Below are positions 10,057 to 21,397 of a stretch of DNA of 64,000 bases, piece by piece. The translations under genes were made by a program, and so were the position numbers. The notes under the pieces were generated by a model. It ran no database searches, was not told where the DNA came from, and saw only the letters and a program-made list of their open reading frames with translations. Numbering within the stretch: the first letter of the stretch is position 1; each line of letters opens with the position of its first letter. The stretch lies in contig CM077646.1 in NCBI GenBank assembly GCA_039707465.1, forward strand, positions 75,602,715-75,666,714, in the 5' to 3' direction. This DNA is from Rhabdophis nuchalis (lineage: Eukaryota > Chordata > Lepidosauria > Squamata > Natricidae).

Positions 10057-10609
10057 CACTCTCTCTGATTCCCTCCCACCCTGTCTCTCTCTGTGTCTAT
10101 GCCTCTCTCTTTCGGTCTGTCGTCGTCCCGATCCCCCCACCACCACGGAGACTCCTCAGCCCGGCTCGACTCGTTCACTAGCCTTAGCCTGCCCCGCCTG
10201 GGCGGCCGCTGCCGCGCTTGGTCCCTCGTGCGCTCGGTCAGGCTCCTTCCAGGAGCTAAGAAGGCTCCGTGGGGTGGGGGTGGGGGGGAGGAACCTCTGC
10301 AGGCTCTGGAAGAAGACGAGTGGGTGGCATGCCGGTTGGGGAAGCTCTGGGGGGGCAGGGAGGAAGGGAATCCGCGGGCGGTAGAGAGGGCTGTTGCTGC
10401 GGCGTGCAGGAGTCCCACCGTCGACAAAGGTGGAGGAAAAGGGGCACCCCAATCGCGCGAAAAGCCCTGCCTGCGCTCTCCCGCGTGCTCTGCCCAGGGG
10501 GCTGCCCTCTCCTCCCTCCTCCTCTTCTCCGGCCCTGCGGCCCGGCTCCTATTCAGCCACGGACCGGCACCAGTCCGCGGCCCGGGGGTTGGGGACCCCT
10601 GGTTTAAAG

Positions 10610-11776
10610 TTCTCAGTTATTAAAATACAAAAAGCTCATACTGACAAAAGAAGATGCATATTGTGAAAGCTGTAACTTTCCCAGTTGCAACATGTTGTGA
10701 ACATTAGACCATCAGAAACAATAAATGAAGAAAAAATGTTTTGGAATTAAAGTGCTGCAGAAAATTGTTAAGAACACCATGAATTGGTCATTTAATAGAT
10801 AAAGCAAGGCTAGATTGTTCCCTTGAAATCCAAGTAATGAAGCTAGAACTTAGGACTTGTACACATAATGCAAAATCATCAGAGCATGATACTTGAAAAA
10901 AAATCAAAAAGAGGCAAAAATAAGTTATCAGAAGATAGATTGAGTGGCATTATCCCTGACACCAGAAGAAGCTTACAAAAACCCATCAAAGTTACTGACA
11001 TACAATTCTGGAGAAGAAATGTTTTTCCAGATCCCCACAAATGTCAAAAGCAACTGAACAATAAAAAACTTTACAGACTAGATTTTACAGAGGAGGAGGT
11101 AAAGATCCAAAGCCCGGAATAATAGAATTTAGTGCAACTTTATAAGCATTAAAAAAAAACCAAATATGTTTGCAAGAAACCAGATGTGGGGCAATTGACA
11201 ACGTGTATCATATTGGCATCATTCAAAAGAAGCAATTACTGTGCATTGCATCAAAATGCATTCCATTTTGATGTCATTGTGGCTTCTATAAGCTGCCCAT
11301 TATTAAAATTAGGGGAGGTTATAAAAAAGGGAGGATATAGATAAACAAAAACATCCAAAGAAGTAAGCAATCACAGAGTATCAAATAGAATGAATGCATT
11401 TTGGTCTAACTAAATTAACTATAGTTACAAATTGCCTGATTAAATAAAATCTGGGATTTCAGCACATGTGTGGAGTACGCTATAGAGAGAAATGATTGAC
11501 AGTGATAATCTGAGCTGTTTATTTCTGTCAGGTCTTTTTCATTCCATGACATATTATCATCCCAATTTTACACAATGTGGAGTCTATTGCATTAATTAAG
11601 CAAATATTATATGCTCCATTTTTGATGGTTCTACCCAACTATGTAATAAATCACCTGGAAGTTGAACCTACATACCTAATTACATAGTGACTGATAAAGA
11701 CACTAATTCTCAGCAGTTATGCCTGCATTAAAAAGATTATAGCTACTTTTGGAAACAATCTAATTCTAAATTATCT
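10610..11776. other. DNAH12 intron, nothing recognised
   Basis: AT-rich intron between the hAT element and the L1-derived element. An 84-codon open frame at 10868-11122 has a lysine-rich sequence with no family I recognise. I do not call a gene. Confidence 0.5.
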
Positions 11777-12026
11777 CAATTTAGACTTCTTTTTTTATAT
11801 TGAAAAAGTTTTATTGGTTTTTACAAATTTTTTAAGGTAGGGTAGGGGTAGGGTAAAATACAAAAATATTTTGAGAACTTTCACGTCGAGGTCGTCGGTC
11901 CCCCCGGGGCTACATAATAAGACATTGATAATACATTTTCCAATAATACTGCAATTCTAAATTCTATGCTGGCAATCGTGTACAAACATCCAGATAAAAA
12001 TTATACTGTATTAATAAAAAGGAAAG

Positions 12027-12352
12027 TCATTTTTTAGACCTAAGTCTCTTGGCAATTGTATCTTCTTGTTCTCCTTCCTGGCCCCCAGCGGGCGGGGCCG
12101 TGGCCCCCTCCGTCCCCCCTGGATCTTCCCCCAGGATAGAGGAATGTTTTTTAAGAAAGGCTTTCGCCTCAACAACTGTTTTAATCCTTACTCTTCCTTC
12201 ATCCCAGAACACCAACATCCCTTCTGGCATCGCCCACTTAAACCAAATCCCGTGGTTAAATAATTTTTTAGATAAGAAGGAATACTTCCTCCTCACCTCT
12301 CTAATCATTTTTGGGCTCTGTTTCAAGATGGCGACTTCCTTTTGTTGGTAAA
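12027..12352 (-). pseudogene. L1 ORF1 C-terminal domain part
   Basis: It continues the ORF1 reading frame of 16924-17449 exactly across the L2 insertion (…RPLV then YQQKEVAIL). It shows the typical L1 C-terminal domain: REVRRKYSFLSKKLFNHGI, then a beta-hairpin region with MLVFWDEGR and AKAFLKKHSS. It ends KRLRSKK with a stop at 12027. After it comes only the short 3' UTR, not ORF2. Confidence 0.8.
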
Positions 12353-13717
12353 GGAAGTCGGGTTTTGCGCGTGCGCGAGGAATGGCGCTGGCTTTTGAAT
12401 GCGGGAGCTCCCGGTAGGCTTTGGATGGCCTGGGAGGACGCTGCCGACCCTCTGTGACCAGCTTTGAGGGTCGGCCCAGCAAGTGAGACAGCCCGCCGTC
12501 ACATCGGGTGAGTTTGATGTTGAAGGGTGTGACGGCGGAGGTGGGAGAGCTTGGCGAGTTTGGGCGAGCGGCGTGGAGCGGAGCGGCCTGAAGCGGCCTG
12601 AGCGGCCTGAAGCGGCTGGCGTGGCTTTGGAGCGCGGCCCTTGGAGCGTGGCCCTGAAGCGGCCCCGAAGCGGCCTCGTAGCTCGCCCTGCAGTCCAGTG
12701 GAGAGACTGCGGTGAGCGACGGAAGACCTGAGGCCATGGGGGGTCGCGGCAAGTGGCGGTAAGCGGCAGGGGAGGCTTGGAACGGCCGGACGAGTGGCGA
12801 GTGGCAGAGCGACTCGGAATCGGCCTGGAACGTTGGCGGTGGCGTTGCCCCGGCGCGGCTGCGCTGAGCGGCTGAAGATCTGCGGCGGAGAGGCTACGGT
12901 GAGCGATGGCGAGCAGCGAGGAGGCCTGGAACGGAACGGCGTTGGCGCGGTCCCATCGTGGCCCTGGCGCGGCCGCGCAGCCCGGTAGAAGATCTCTGTT
13001 GAGTGGCGGGGAGCGGTTGGGCGGCCTGAAATGGCCCCGGCACCGGCGTTTGTCCCGGCACGGGCCGGAGTGGAACCAAGCCGACAGCTGGAGAGGAGCC
13101 TGGAGTGGTGTGCCAGAGACAGAGATATGGACTCATGGAGGGCTTTTGGACCATTCTCCCTCCTTATGAACAACTAGGCACAAATCCACTAACTTTTACC
13201 ATCTATGCGTACTATGATTCATCTTTATGCCCCCCCTCCCTTCCCCCTGGAAAAGATCTCTCCATCCCATGTGTTTTTAAATATCTTTCCTACCCGTCCG
13301 TCCTGTATATATTTTCGATCTGCACTGTCGCCACTTTAGTCGGGCTTGCTGTTGTATAATTTTATGCATTTTACCATCTTAAGCATGTTTACCATCTTTA
13401 GCGTTCCTCCTTTTATAGCCAGTGTGGCCTGGGAATGCTAGCGTATTCAAGGTTAGACCTTCTTTGCCTGCGGGAGTCTCCCCTCTCGCAGGCCTGGCCC
13501 CCGGGTCTAACACGGGCCCACCTCGAGGATGGATTGATTGATCCAGAGAGGTGGGCGCAGCGCAAACTTAGGGGGTTTTTAAACAAATTTTTAATTCGGC
13601 TTTTAAGGGGTTCTGGGGCGGGGGGAGGGCTCATTCAGTCAGGGGGGGGTCAAGATATAGGGCCGGCTGGCGGAAGTAGGATAAAGGAGGGGTCCATTAG
13701 GGAGGGGGGATTGGGGG
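12353..13717 (+). promoter_or_regulatory. L2 5' UTR with short GC-rich tandem repeats
   Basis: Very GC- and CpG-rich, opening ggaagtcgggttttgcgcgt. It contains tandem words such as gcggcctga repeated around 12580-12670, and similar motifs (gagcggc, gcggtgagcg) later. I see no convincing ORF1 in it. It may act as the element's promoter, which is inferred from position. Part of it could be a second nested insertion, since only the region from about 13740 on has a sister copy in the window. Confidence 0.5.
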
Positions 13718-16711
13718 TTGTCTCTTTTGAGGGCCATTCGATTGGTCTTGGGGAGGGGCAGGGGCGGTGGGAGGCAGGATGTCCATCGTGGGTTGGAGGC
13801 TCGTGGTCGCTGGTTACGAGCGGTCGCTTGCCCCAACCCCCTGTACTCCACTCGTGGGCTAGGCGGTCAGGGATTACAGAGCCGGCGGCCCAGGCTGATG
13901 TTCTGCAACGCCAGGTTCGTGGTGAACAAAGCCCCCCTCATAAATGACCTTGTGTCAGAGGGGGACCCGGACCTGGTGGGAATTACGGAAACCTGGTTGG
14001 GCCCCGAGGGGGGTTTACCCCTCGTGGAAATGTGCCCACCAGGCTACCGTGCATTTCATCGGCCTAGGGCCCTAGGCAGGGGTGGGGGGGTGGCGGTTAT
14101 TGTTAAGGAAAGTCTGGAGCCGAAGGAGACCACTGTGCCTCAGACGACCGGCTGTGAGTCCCTCTTCGTGAAATGGGGCCTAGGGAGGCAGTTGGGCTTG
14201 CTGCTTGTATACCTGGCTCCCCGCTATGTAACAGCAGCCCTGCCCGAGCTACTCGAGGTGATCGCCGCGATGGCGGTGGAGACCCCCAGACTTATAGTCA
14301 TGGGGGACTTTAACCTGCCATCGGCGGGCGAAACATCCGAGGTAGCTCGGGAGTTCATGGCTTCCATGACGGCCATGGACCTGACCCAAGTAGTTCAGGG
14401 CCCCACTCACGAGGGAGGACACACGCTGGATCTGATTTTTGTCTCTGGACACTGGATTAGTGATCTCGGAACAGGGGATTTAGTCATCTTACCCTTGTCA
14501 TGGACAGATCACTCTCTCCTTCGGATAGACTTTCCAACCGTCACACCTCACCGCGGGGAGGCGGAACCGGAAACACCTAGTTGGTTCCGCCCCAGGCGCC
14601 TGATGGACCCGGAAAGGTTCCAGAGGGAGCTTGGGCCAGTACCTGTATCCCTGCCCCGCGGCTCGACTGAGGACCTAGTGGCCGCGTGGTATAGTGCGGC
14701 CACGGGGGCCTTGGACCGAGTCGCGCCCTTGCGGCCTCTCATGCGGCGTCGAGTCACCCAGGCTCCTTGGTTTACCGAGGAGCTTCGGGAGATGAAACGC
14801 CGCAAGAGACGCCTAGAGAGTAGGTGGAGATCTTCTCGATCCGAAGCTGACCGAACACTAGTGAGAGACCATATTAGGACTTACTTAGTGGCGCTAAGAG
14901 TGGCCAAACGTGAGTATTGTGCCACCCTTATCGCGTCCGCGGAAAACCGCCCTGCCGCCCTGTTTGGGGTGACCCGCTCCCTCCTTCATTTGAGGCCGCG
15001 GGAAGCCCCTCTGCAGGGTCGAGCAGAGGAATTTGGAGTATTTCTGCAGGACAAAATCACTCAGATTCGGAACGAGTTGCCCTCCACTAGTGGCCCAGTC
15101 GGGGCGTCCGGTGCTGGTCTTGAGATAACACCTTGGGAGGAGTTCGACTTTGTTACTACCGAGGATATGGACAGGTTGCGGAGGAACCTTAGAGCCACCA
15201 CATGTTTATTGGACCCGTGCCCCTCCTGGCTTGTACTGGCATCCTGGGAGGTGACACGAGGCTGGCTCCAGGGCATTGTGAATTCATCTCTGAGTGAGGG
15301 GTACTTGCCCACCGTTTTGAAAGAGGCGGTGGTGAGGCCCCTCCTCAAGAAGCCATCCCTGGACCCGGCTTTATTAGAGAGCTATCGTCCCGTCTCCAAC
15401 CTTCACTTTTTAGTGAAGGTTGTTGAGAGTGTGGTGGCTCAACAGTTTCCCTGACATCTGGAGGAAGTTGATTATCTAGACCCGCGCCAGTCCGGCTTCC
15501 GGCCCGGTCACAGCACCGAGACGGCATTGGTCGCGTTGGTTGATGATCTCTGGAGGGCACGGGATAGAGGTTGTTCCTCTATCCTTGTCCTATTAGACCT
15601 CTCGGCGGCTTTTGATACCATCGACCATGGTATCTTATTGCACCGATTGGGGGGGTTGGGGTTGGGAGGCACCGTTCTACGGTGGTTCTCATCCTACCTC
15701 TCTGGTCGGTCGCAATGGGTGTTGGCAGGAGGGCAGAGGTCGTCCCCGAGGCCCCTCATATGTGGGGTTCCTCAGGGGTCGGTCCTCTCTCCCCTTCTGT
15801 TCAACACCTATATGAAGCCGCTGGGCGAGATCATCCGTGGTTTTGGGGTGGAATACCATCTGTACGCTGATGACACTCAGTTGTACATATCCACCCCAAA
15901 CCACCCCAACGATGCCGTCGAAGTGCTGTCCCGGTGTCTAGAGGCCGTACGGATCTGGATGGGTAGTAACAAACTCAAGCTCAACCCGTCCAAGACCGGG
16001 TGGCTGTGGTTTCCGGCACCCCGGTTCAGCCAGTTAAGTCCAACACTGGCCATTGGGGGCGAACAACTGGCCCCCGTGGAGAGGGCGCGCAACTTGGGTG
16101 TCCTCCTGGATTCCCGGCTGTCCATGGAGGACCATGTGGCGGCCGTGGCCAGGGGGGCGTTCTATCAGGTACGCCTGATACGCCAGTTGCGCCCCTTACT
16201 GGACCGGGGAGCCCTTCGCACAGTCACTCAAGCGCTTGTGACATCCCGGCTGGATTACTGCAACGCTCTCTACATGGGGCTCCCCTTGAGGTGCACTCGA
16301 AGGCTACAGTTAGTACAGAATGCGGCCGCGCGGGTGATTATGGGTGCCTCAAGGCAAACCCAAGTAACACCTCTCCTGCGCGAGCTGCACTGGCTGCCTG
16401 TGGCCTTTCGAGTGCGCTTCAAGGTGTTGACAACCATCTTTAAATCGCTCCATGGCTCGGGGCCTAGCTATATACGAGACCGCCTCCTGCCCCATACATC
16501 CCTTCGTCCGATCCGCTCCCACAGAGAGGGCCTTCTCCGGGTGCCGTCGACGGGGCAATGCCGGTTGGCGACACCCAGGGGAAGGGCCTTCTCTGTGGCG
16601 GGCCCGGCCCTCTGGAATGACCTACCCCCCGACCTTCGCACTATCTCGGACCTCCGTCTCTTCCGCCAACGTCTGAAGACGTATTTATTTCAACAAGCCG
16701 GCCTAGGATAG
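13718..16711 (+). pseudogene. L2 ORF2, endonuclease and reverse transcriptase, one stop
   Basis: The ORF2 polyprotein is one reading frame broken by a single TGA at 15452-15454. The APE endonuclease shows NARFVVNKAPLI, ITETWLG, MGDFNLPSAG, DLIFVSG and SDHSLLRIDF (TDHSLL). The reverse transcriptase shows [25 protein letters not shown] and the catalytic YADDTQLYI. The C-terminal part has [11 protein letters not shown] and [12 protein letters not shown] and ends QQAGLG. The first in-frame ATG is near 13894, so the true start is unclear. The sister copy reads CGA (Arg) at the stop position. Confidence 0.88.
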
Positions 16712-16923
16712 CCCCCTGTTCCTGACTTTTTTTAAAAAAATAAATAAATTATAATTTGGGAAGGTTTTTAACATGGGTTTTAGCACGGGTTAATCTAATT
16801 TAATATATTTTAAATTGATATTTATTGTATTTTTGTGGTTTTAATAATGCCTGTGCGCCGCCCTGGGTCCTAACAAGGAGAAGGGCGGGGTATAAATTTA
16901 ATAAAATAAATAAAATAAATAAA

Positions 16924-17449
16924 CTAAAGGCCTGTCTTTTTGCGCCTTCAAAATTCCCTCCCTGGTCGACCTTCTAACAAATTTAATATGTATCTCTCTG
17001 GGTACTTCATTTAACCTGGCATATGTTGAATTAATTTTATAGACTAGGTCAATGTCCCCCCTGATCTCCTCTTTAGGTTTATGTAAATAGTCTGCTAAAA
17101 TTGTACTCATGAGATCAGGAAGGCATTCACCAGTTTCCTCCAAAATATTCTGAAATCTTAAAAATTATGACATTCTTTCAAAATCCATCCTAGACATATG
17201 ACCAGACAAATCTGCAATTTCAGTGTTGACATTTTTAAGTTCTCCCTTCGCCCCAGCCAACCCCACTTCCAGATCTTCGGTCTTCTGCGTGTTCTCCATC
17301 AAATTTTTTTGTGTTTCCAAAAGTTCAAGTTTAGAGCTACACTGGTCTCTCCTCATCGCTTTAATTTCCAGCACCAAGGAGTTTAATGCTTCCTCCATCG
17401 CCGTCATTCTTTGTTCCAGTCCCGAATTCTCTGGTTGTTTTGAAGCCAT
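16924..17449 (-). pseudogene. L1 ORF1 N-terminal part (coiled coil and RRM)
   Basis: Nucleic-acid chaperone of L1 retrotransposition, here split by the L2. It starts MASKQPENSGLEQRMTAMEE, and residues about 10-90 form a heptad-rich coiled coil. One in-frame TAA lies at 17167-17165. The frame then continues with LRFQNILEETGE, the entry to the L1 RRM, and VPREIHIKFVRRSTREGILK. The frame is intact up to the L2 junction at RPLV. Without the stop and the insertion it would be about 283 residues, normal for a short L1 ORF1. Confidence 0.8.
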
Positions 17450-18324
17450 GATAACCTATTATAATCAGTGCCACTAAAATGGCGTTTTTTTGGGTGCGGC
17501 TGCTGGAACCAGTCAGGAGAAAAAAGTTCAGCTCAGAGTTGTAACCAGCTGTAGAGCCCAGAGAAGAAACAGTTCCACAGTCAATTGTTAAAAAAAGAGA
17601 AGGTATTCCAGGGAAGGAACCAGTTATTCCCAAAAAAAAATTTCCATTAGTAAAGAGACAGTCCAAATTACAAAGAAATGTTGGTGATTTTCCATAAAAA
17701 AATAGTCATTCAGGAACAAAGAGGAGCCATCTTCCACCGCCCAGCCAGGCAGCCAGCAGGAGAGAGTAAAAAAAGAAATTGTTTCAATAAAGCCGGACTT
17801 AGATACATTGTATAGAAACAAGCTGCAAATCACTTTCACTCGTTCCGCAAAAGTCCGGATGAGAAATATCCACTTCCTCGCAACGAGGAGCCATTTCTAA
17901 ACGCCGCTGTTATAAATCCGAGTGGTTTTTTAACAAACACCCCCCTCCACGTCTCTTCCAGTCCAAGCCGCCAGCAAAAAAAAGTTTTAAAGTCACTTAC
18001 TCTCCGCCCTGCATCTCAAGCCCCGGCAAAGCCATCCGACCTGAGCGCTCCGTTCTTTCCGAATCCTTTATTTACTGCCGTCCTCCGTTGGCGAAGGGAA
18101 CCAAACCCCCCACAGCATGTCTTCTTCCACCTGGACCGAAGACAAGGACCGTTCCTCTAGCTGCCGCCAGCAGAACCAATCCAGGCAAGCCAGCCCTACG
18201 GAAGGTCCCCCCCAAAAAGAAAAAAGGGGGGGCACCTCGCCCCGTTAGGGGCAGGAAAAAGAGCAAAACGGCGGACGAACCCCAAGGTTCATCCGTCGCC
18301 GCCAGAAGCCGGAACAGGAAGCCC
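17450..18324 (-). promoter_or_regulatory. 5' UTR of the HAL1-like element
   Basis: 875 bases upstream of the ORF1 start, GC-rich at the 5' end. It runs from the 15-base target duplication to the ATG at 17449-17447. L1 5' UTRs normally hold an internal Pol II promoter. I infer that role from position only and see no specific factor site. Confidence 0.45.
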
Positions 18325-18339
18325 CAATTTAGACTTCTT

Positions 18340-19025
18340 AACAAAATGCTTGGCAGATTCTTTAGGGGGCGCTATAATGCCATGTTAAAAAATAAATGAT
18401 TTTCACATTTACCCAACTTGAATCTTATTCAGAGATGTGGAAATATATAAAAGTGCACTAGGTATTTATAATGTATTCAATAAATATATCTCATTTATTA
18501 ATATATAAATATGTATTCAATAATAAATGTTATTGCAGTAGGGACATATTTGCTGTAACTTGAATATGAACAACAGTTGAACTTCAGCACCAAATTCCAT
18601 CATACTCAAATAAATAAAACGCAACTCAAACAGAATGAAAGAAATCAATAACTTCTTTGTATGAGACAAAAAAGCTATCACTTGTACAGATATGAATTAT
18701 GAAATTGTAATCTGGTTTGTAGACTTCATTCACAACAATGTAGTAAAAAAAAATTCCCTTAATTTTAATTTAATGGAAAAAAAAGAAATGAAAATAATTT
18801 CATGTGATTTCATCAAAAGATATATAATCTCCTTAAATAATCTTCTCATTCTCTTATTGAAATAATATGTGCTATGTAGAATTTGTGTAGTAGCAGTTGG
18901 AATTTTGCAATAGGAATTTGAATTCTTTGTATTTGCCTTATCTTAATTTATTATTATTATATAAATACATTCATAAAACAAATGTACATTTGTCAGAATT
19001 AAAATAAGTATATCAACCTTTCTAG
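18340..19025. other. DNAH12 intron, nothing recognised
   Basis: AT-rich intron between the L1-derived element and the next DNAH12 exon. I see no gene or known repeat. Confidence 0.5.
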
Positions 19026-19129
19026 CTTCCAAAAGATTATGATATTGAGGCAGCACTTATTAAATATCCAGTGAAATATGAAGAAAGTATGAATACTGTT
19101 CTGGTGCAAGAAATGGAACGTTTTAACAA
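19026..19129 (+). CDS. DNAH12: DNAH12 coding exon
   Basis: Acceptor tttctag ends at 19025; donor gtaagg starts at 19130. It encodes [15 protein letters not shown] and [13 protein letters not shown] and ends two bases into a codon. The preceding intron is the large repeat-filled one. Confidence 0.93.
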
Positions 19130-19377
19130 GTAAGGGCTTTGTTTTCTTCATTTTTTACATGTTACATTTAATTTTCCAGATGTACACATGGGTTATATAC
19201 TAAATCTCCTAATCCTACAGTAGAAACTGTTAAATTAAAAATACGTTTTAAAGCTGTCATAACTATACTTTTTTTAGAGAATAGAGAAGTACAGTATAAT
19301 CATTTGTACATGTAATTATTTGTAGGTTATTTAAAATTTGCAACTTGAATTATGTGTCTACATTTTTGTACATTTAG

Positions 19378-19582
19378 TTTAATAAGAACCATACGCACAA
19401 CTTTGGTAAATTTGAAGAAAGCGATTAAAGGATTGGTTGTGATGGATTCGGAATTAGAGGCCCTTTGCGCCAGTCTTCTTATTGGAAAAGTTGCAGAAAA
19501 CTGGGCTAAACGTTCATACCCAAGTCTGAAACCACTGGGAAGCTATATTCTAGATTTTCTAGCTAGACTGAAATTCTTACAG
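19378..19582 (+). CDS. DNAH12: DNAH12 coding exon
   Basis: Acceptor catttag ends at 19377; donor gtaaaa starts at 19583. Its first base completes an Asn codon, giving RFNN. It continues [30 protein letters not shown] and [10 protein letters not shown]. Ends in phase 0. Confidence 0.94.
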
Positions 19583-19714
19583 GTAAAAGAACAAGCATAT
19601 AATTAATCATTTTATTATTCTGAAATAATTTGCTATGGTTATTAATAATTTGCCAATAGCTTTAAAAAAAAAAAAGGTTCTAAACCAAGATTATTCCTCT
19701 ATTTCTTTTCCAAG

Positions 19715-19852
19715 GATTGGTATGACTTTGGAAAACCATGTGTGTTTTGGCTCTCAGGATTCTTTTTCACACAAGCATTTTTAACTGGAGCGATGCAAAA
19801 TTATGCCAGGAAGTACACTATTCCTATTGATCTCCTGGGATATGAGTTTCAG
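19715..19852 (+). CDS. DNAH12: DNAH12 coding exon
   Basis: Acceptor ttccaag ends at 19714; donor gtaaaa starts at 19853. It encodes 46 residues, [20 protein letters not shown] through [13 protein letters not shown], the core of the dynein C-terminal domain. Confidence 0.95.
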
Positions 19853-20423
19853 GTAAAATTAGATGGCAAAGACTGAATTTTACAGATTACATAGAAATTT
19901 GCAAAGTCTCCGAATTGTATCAATAGATAACTCTGTTAATTCATATTCATGTACTTATTTTGCTTCCTCAGTCTTTCAAGATAGATGAAGGCAGGAAACA
20001 GATACTACAATAAGTACTAGCATCCTACTTTATTGTCATCATAACAGAATATTTCAAAGCTAAGAGAAATAAGACAGGCCAATCTTGATTGCCTTTTACT
20101 CCATCCTGTCTTTCCAGGGCAAACTAATCTTTTTGTAATAGCTGCTGCATACTGTATTTAAATACTCAAAAAGCCTTGGAGAAGATACGCAACATCTATT
20201 TGGAAAACATAAATGTAGCCTGGAAAAACAGGAAGAAGTGAGAAATAAACTGTGCAGGAAATCAAACAGCTCAGTTCCTCTTAGAGGGATAAAGTTGCAT
20301 ATAGGTGGACCACAAACACACAGGCAAACAGGTGCCAAGGTTGTAGTGGAGAATTTGATGTAGCTTTTTATGTTCTGCTCAGTCATTTAAACAATTTAAA
20401 GTTCGTTACCTTCCCAGATATTG

Positions 20424-20560
20424 GTAGTCCTTGCTTAATGATCCTAACTGGGATCAGAATTTTGGTCATGTAGTGATTAGGCAAAACACCAAGTGACTAT
20501 GGTTTAGCAACGGCAGCTCCAGTAATCCAGGTTATTGTCATATTAAGCCAGGACCACACC
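20424..20560 (+). repeat. tagtccttgcttaatgac-type interspersed repeat
   Basis: It contains ggtagtccttgcttaatgat, then gggatcagaattttggtca and tagtgattaggcaa. The pattern recurs in better-kept form at 42272-42300 and as a related element at 44021-44395. Probably the degraded 5' part of a DNA transposon family; boundaries approximate. The rest of the intron (19853-21397) shows nothing I recognise. Confidence 0.4.
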
Positions 20561-21397
20561 TTTGTTGGGCCAAGAGCTCAGCCTTCTGTTGCCATGTTTT
20601 GCTCACTCTGCTTCAAATTCCCTCACCTGCCTACTGTATCTTCCCCACCATCTCCGCATTACTGGCTACCCTGGACTCTACCACCCCTGCCACTCTGCCC
20701 TCTGGCATCTGGCGCCCAAGTGGACAATCTCTCATTTTCTTCTTGACTAGAGAGCTTTCATTGGGTGGTACAGAGTGCCATCTGTCAGCTTTTGCCTCTT
20801 GGCCATCTCTGTGCTTCAGAGACATCTAGTTTGCCATTTTCCTCAGCTGGAACTCTCCCATTTTAATAGCAATCTAACTTAATTAGTGAGGACCTGGGAG
20901 GCAATTAGGACACAGTTCATTGTTATATATGTGCAGGTCCTTTGATCCAAAGTGGGAATGGAGTTTTGAACTCAACATAAGCATGTTTGCTTCATGTTAC
21001 AGAAGCTTGCTAGAGAAACCATGAGTTTTCCATTCCCATTTTGATTAGCAAGCATTTGGGATGTACCTCATCAAAGGCATTGATGAGTTTTTTAGAGACC
21101 TGGAAACAAGCAAAATAAAAATACCTGAGCCATGTCAGAAGAAACACTCTTTCTGCTTTGGATTTCCTGCTATTCATTATTAATTTATCCATCTACACTC
21201 AACAGAAATCAAACTCTGGATGGAACAAAAAGGAAGTTTAAAGGAGAGTAATCTCCAAATACAGTACTTCCTCTGTTCATATTGGAAAAGCTATTACTAA
21301 AATTATATTTCATTGCTAAAAAGATCACCATATTTCCAATCTGAAATGAACAAAAGATTGTAACAGAGCAATAATTTATTGTTTTTATTTTGGTCAG

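Larger units (their letters stand above)
9278..10601 (+). mobile_element. hAT-type non-autonomous element with 8-bp TSD
   Basis: It begins caggggtccccaccc and ends gttggggacccctg. The flanks gtttaaag at 9270-9277 and 10602-10609 are identical, the 8-bp duplication typical of hAT. It has no transposase. The inside is a long pyrimidine tract, two (GT)n tracts and a GC-rich 3' part. A 304-bp relative lies at 26637-26940 and an old one at 2031-2198. The extra kilobase here is mostly simple repeats. It lies in the DNAH12 intron. Confidence 0.88.
12353..16919 (+). mobile_element. Full-length-looking L2 LINE inserted into L1 ORF1
   Basis: Both sides of this 4567-base segment are L1 ORF1 sequence in the same reading frame, with a short taaa duplication (12349-12352 and 16920-16923). 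The segment is therefore a single or nested insertion. It consists of a GC- and CpG-rich leader (12353 to about 13717), ORF2 (13718-16711) and a 3' UTR ending gtgcgccgccctgggtcc, ggggtataaattt and (aaataaat)n. A near-identical 3' two-thirds occurs at 47812-50985. Confidence 0.85.
11792..18324 (-). mobile_element. L1-derived ORF1-only (HAL1-like) element, interrupted by an L2
   Basis: The 15-base repeat caatttagacttctt flanks the element perfectly at 11777-11791 and 18325-18339. On the minus strand it starts ggggcttcctgtt at 18324 and has a GC-rich 5' UTR to 17450. ORF1 follows (17449-16924 continuing at 12352-12027). A 235-base 3' UTR ends with AATAAA (complement of 11810-11815) and an A-rich end at 11792. 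Without the nested L2 (12353-16919 plus a 4-base duplication) it is 1962 bases. No ORF2 sequence is present between ORF1 and the 3' UTR. In family terms this resembles HAL1 (half-L1), described in mammals. Loss of ORF2 after insertion is the alternative. Confidence 0.75.

Noticed and set aside
9412..10384. Long open frames on both strands (Ser/Phe/Leu-rich, Arg/Lys/Glu-rich)
   Set aside because: They are translations of the polypyrimidine and (GT)n tracts inside a hAT element and show no domain.
10868..11122. 84-codon lysine-rich frame
   Set aside because: No domain, no splice context and no repeat match; chance frames of this size are common in AT-rich introns.
12353..13430. CpG-rich region as a host gene promoter or CpG island
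   Set aside because: It is bounded by L1 ORF1 on the left and continuous with L2 on the right, so it is best read as the L2 leader.
14249..15560. Minus-strand frames inside the L2 copies (also at 48317-50254)
   Set aside because: Shadow frames of the GC-rich L2 ORF2 on the opposite strand.
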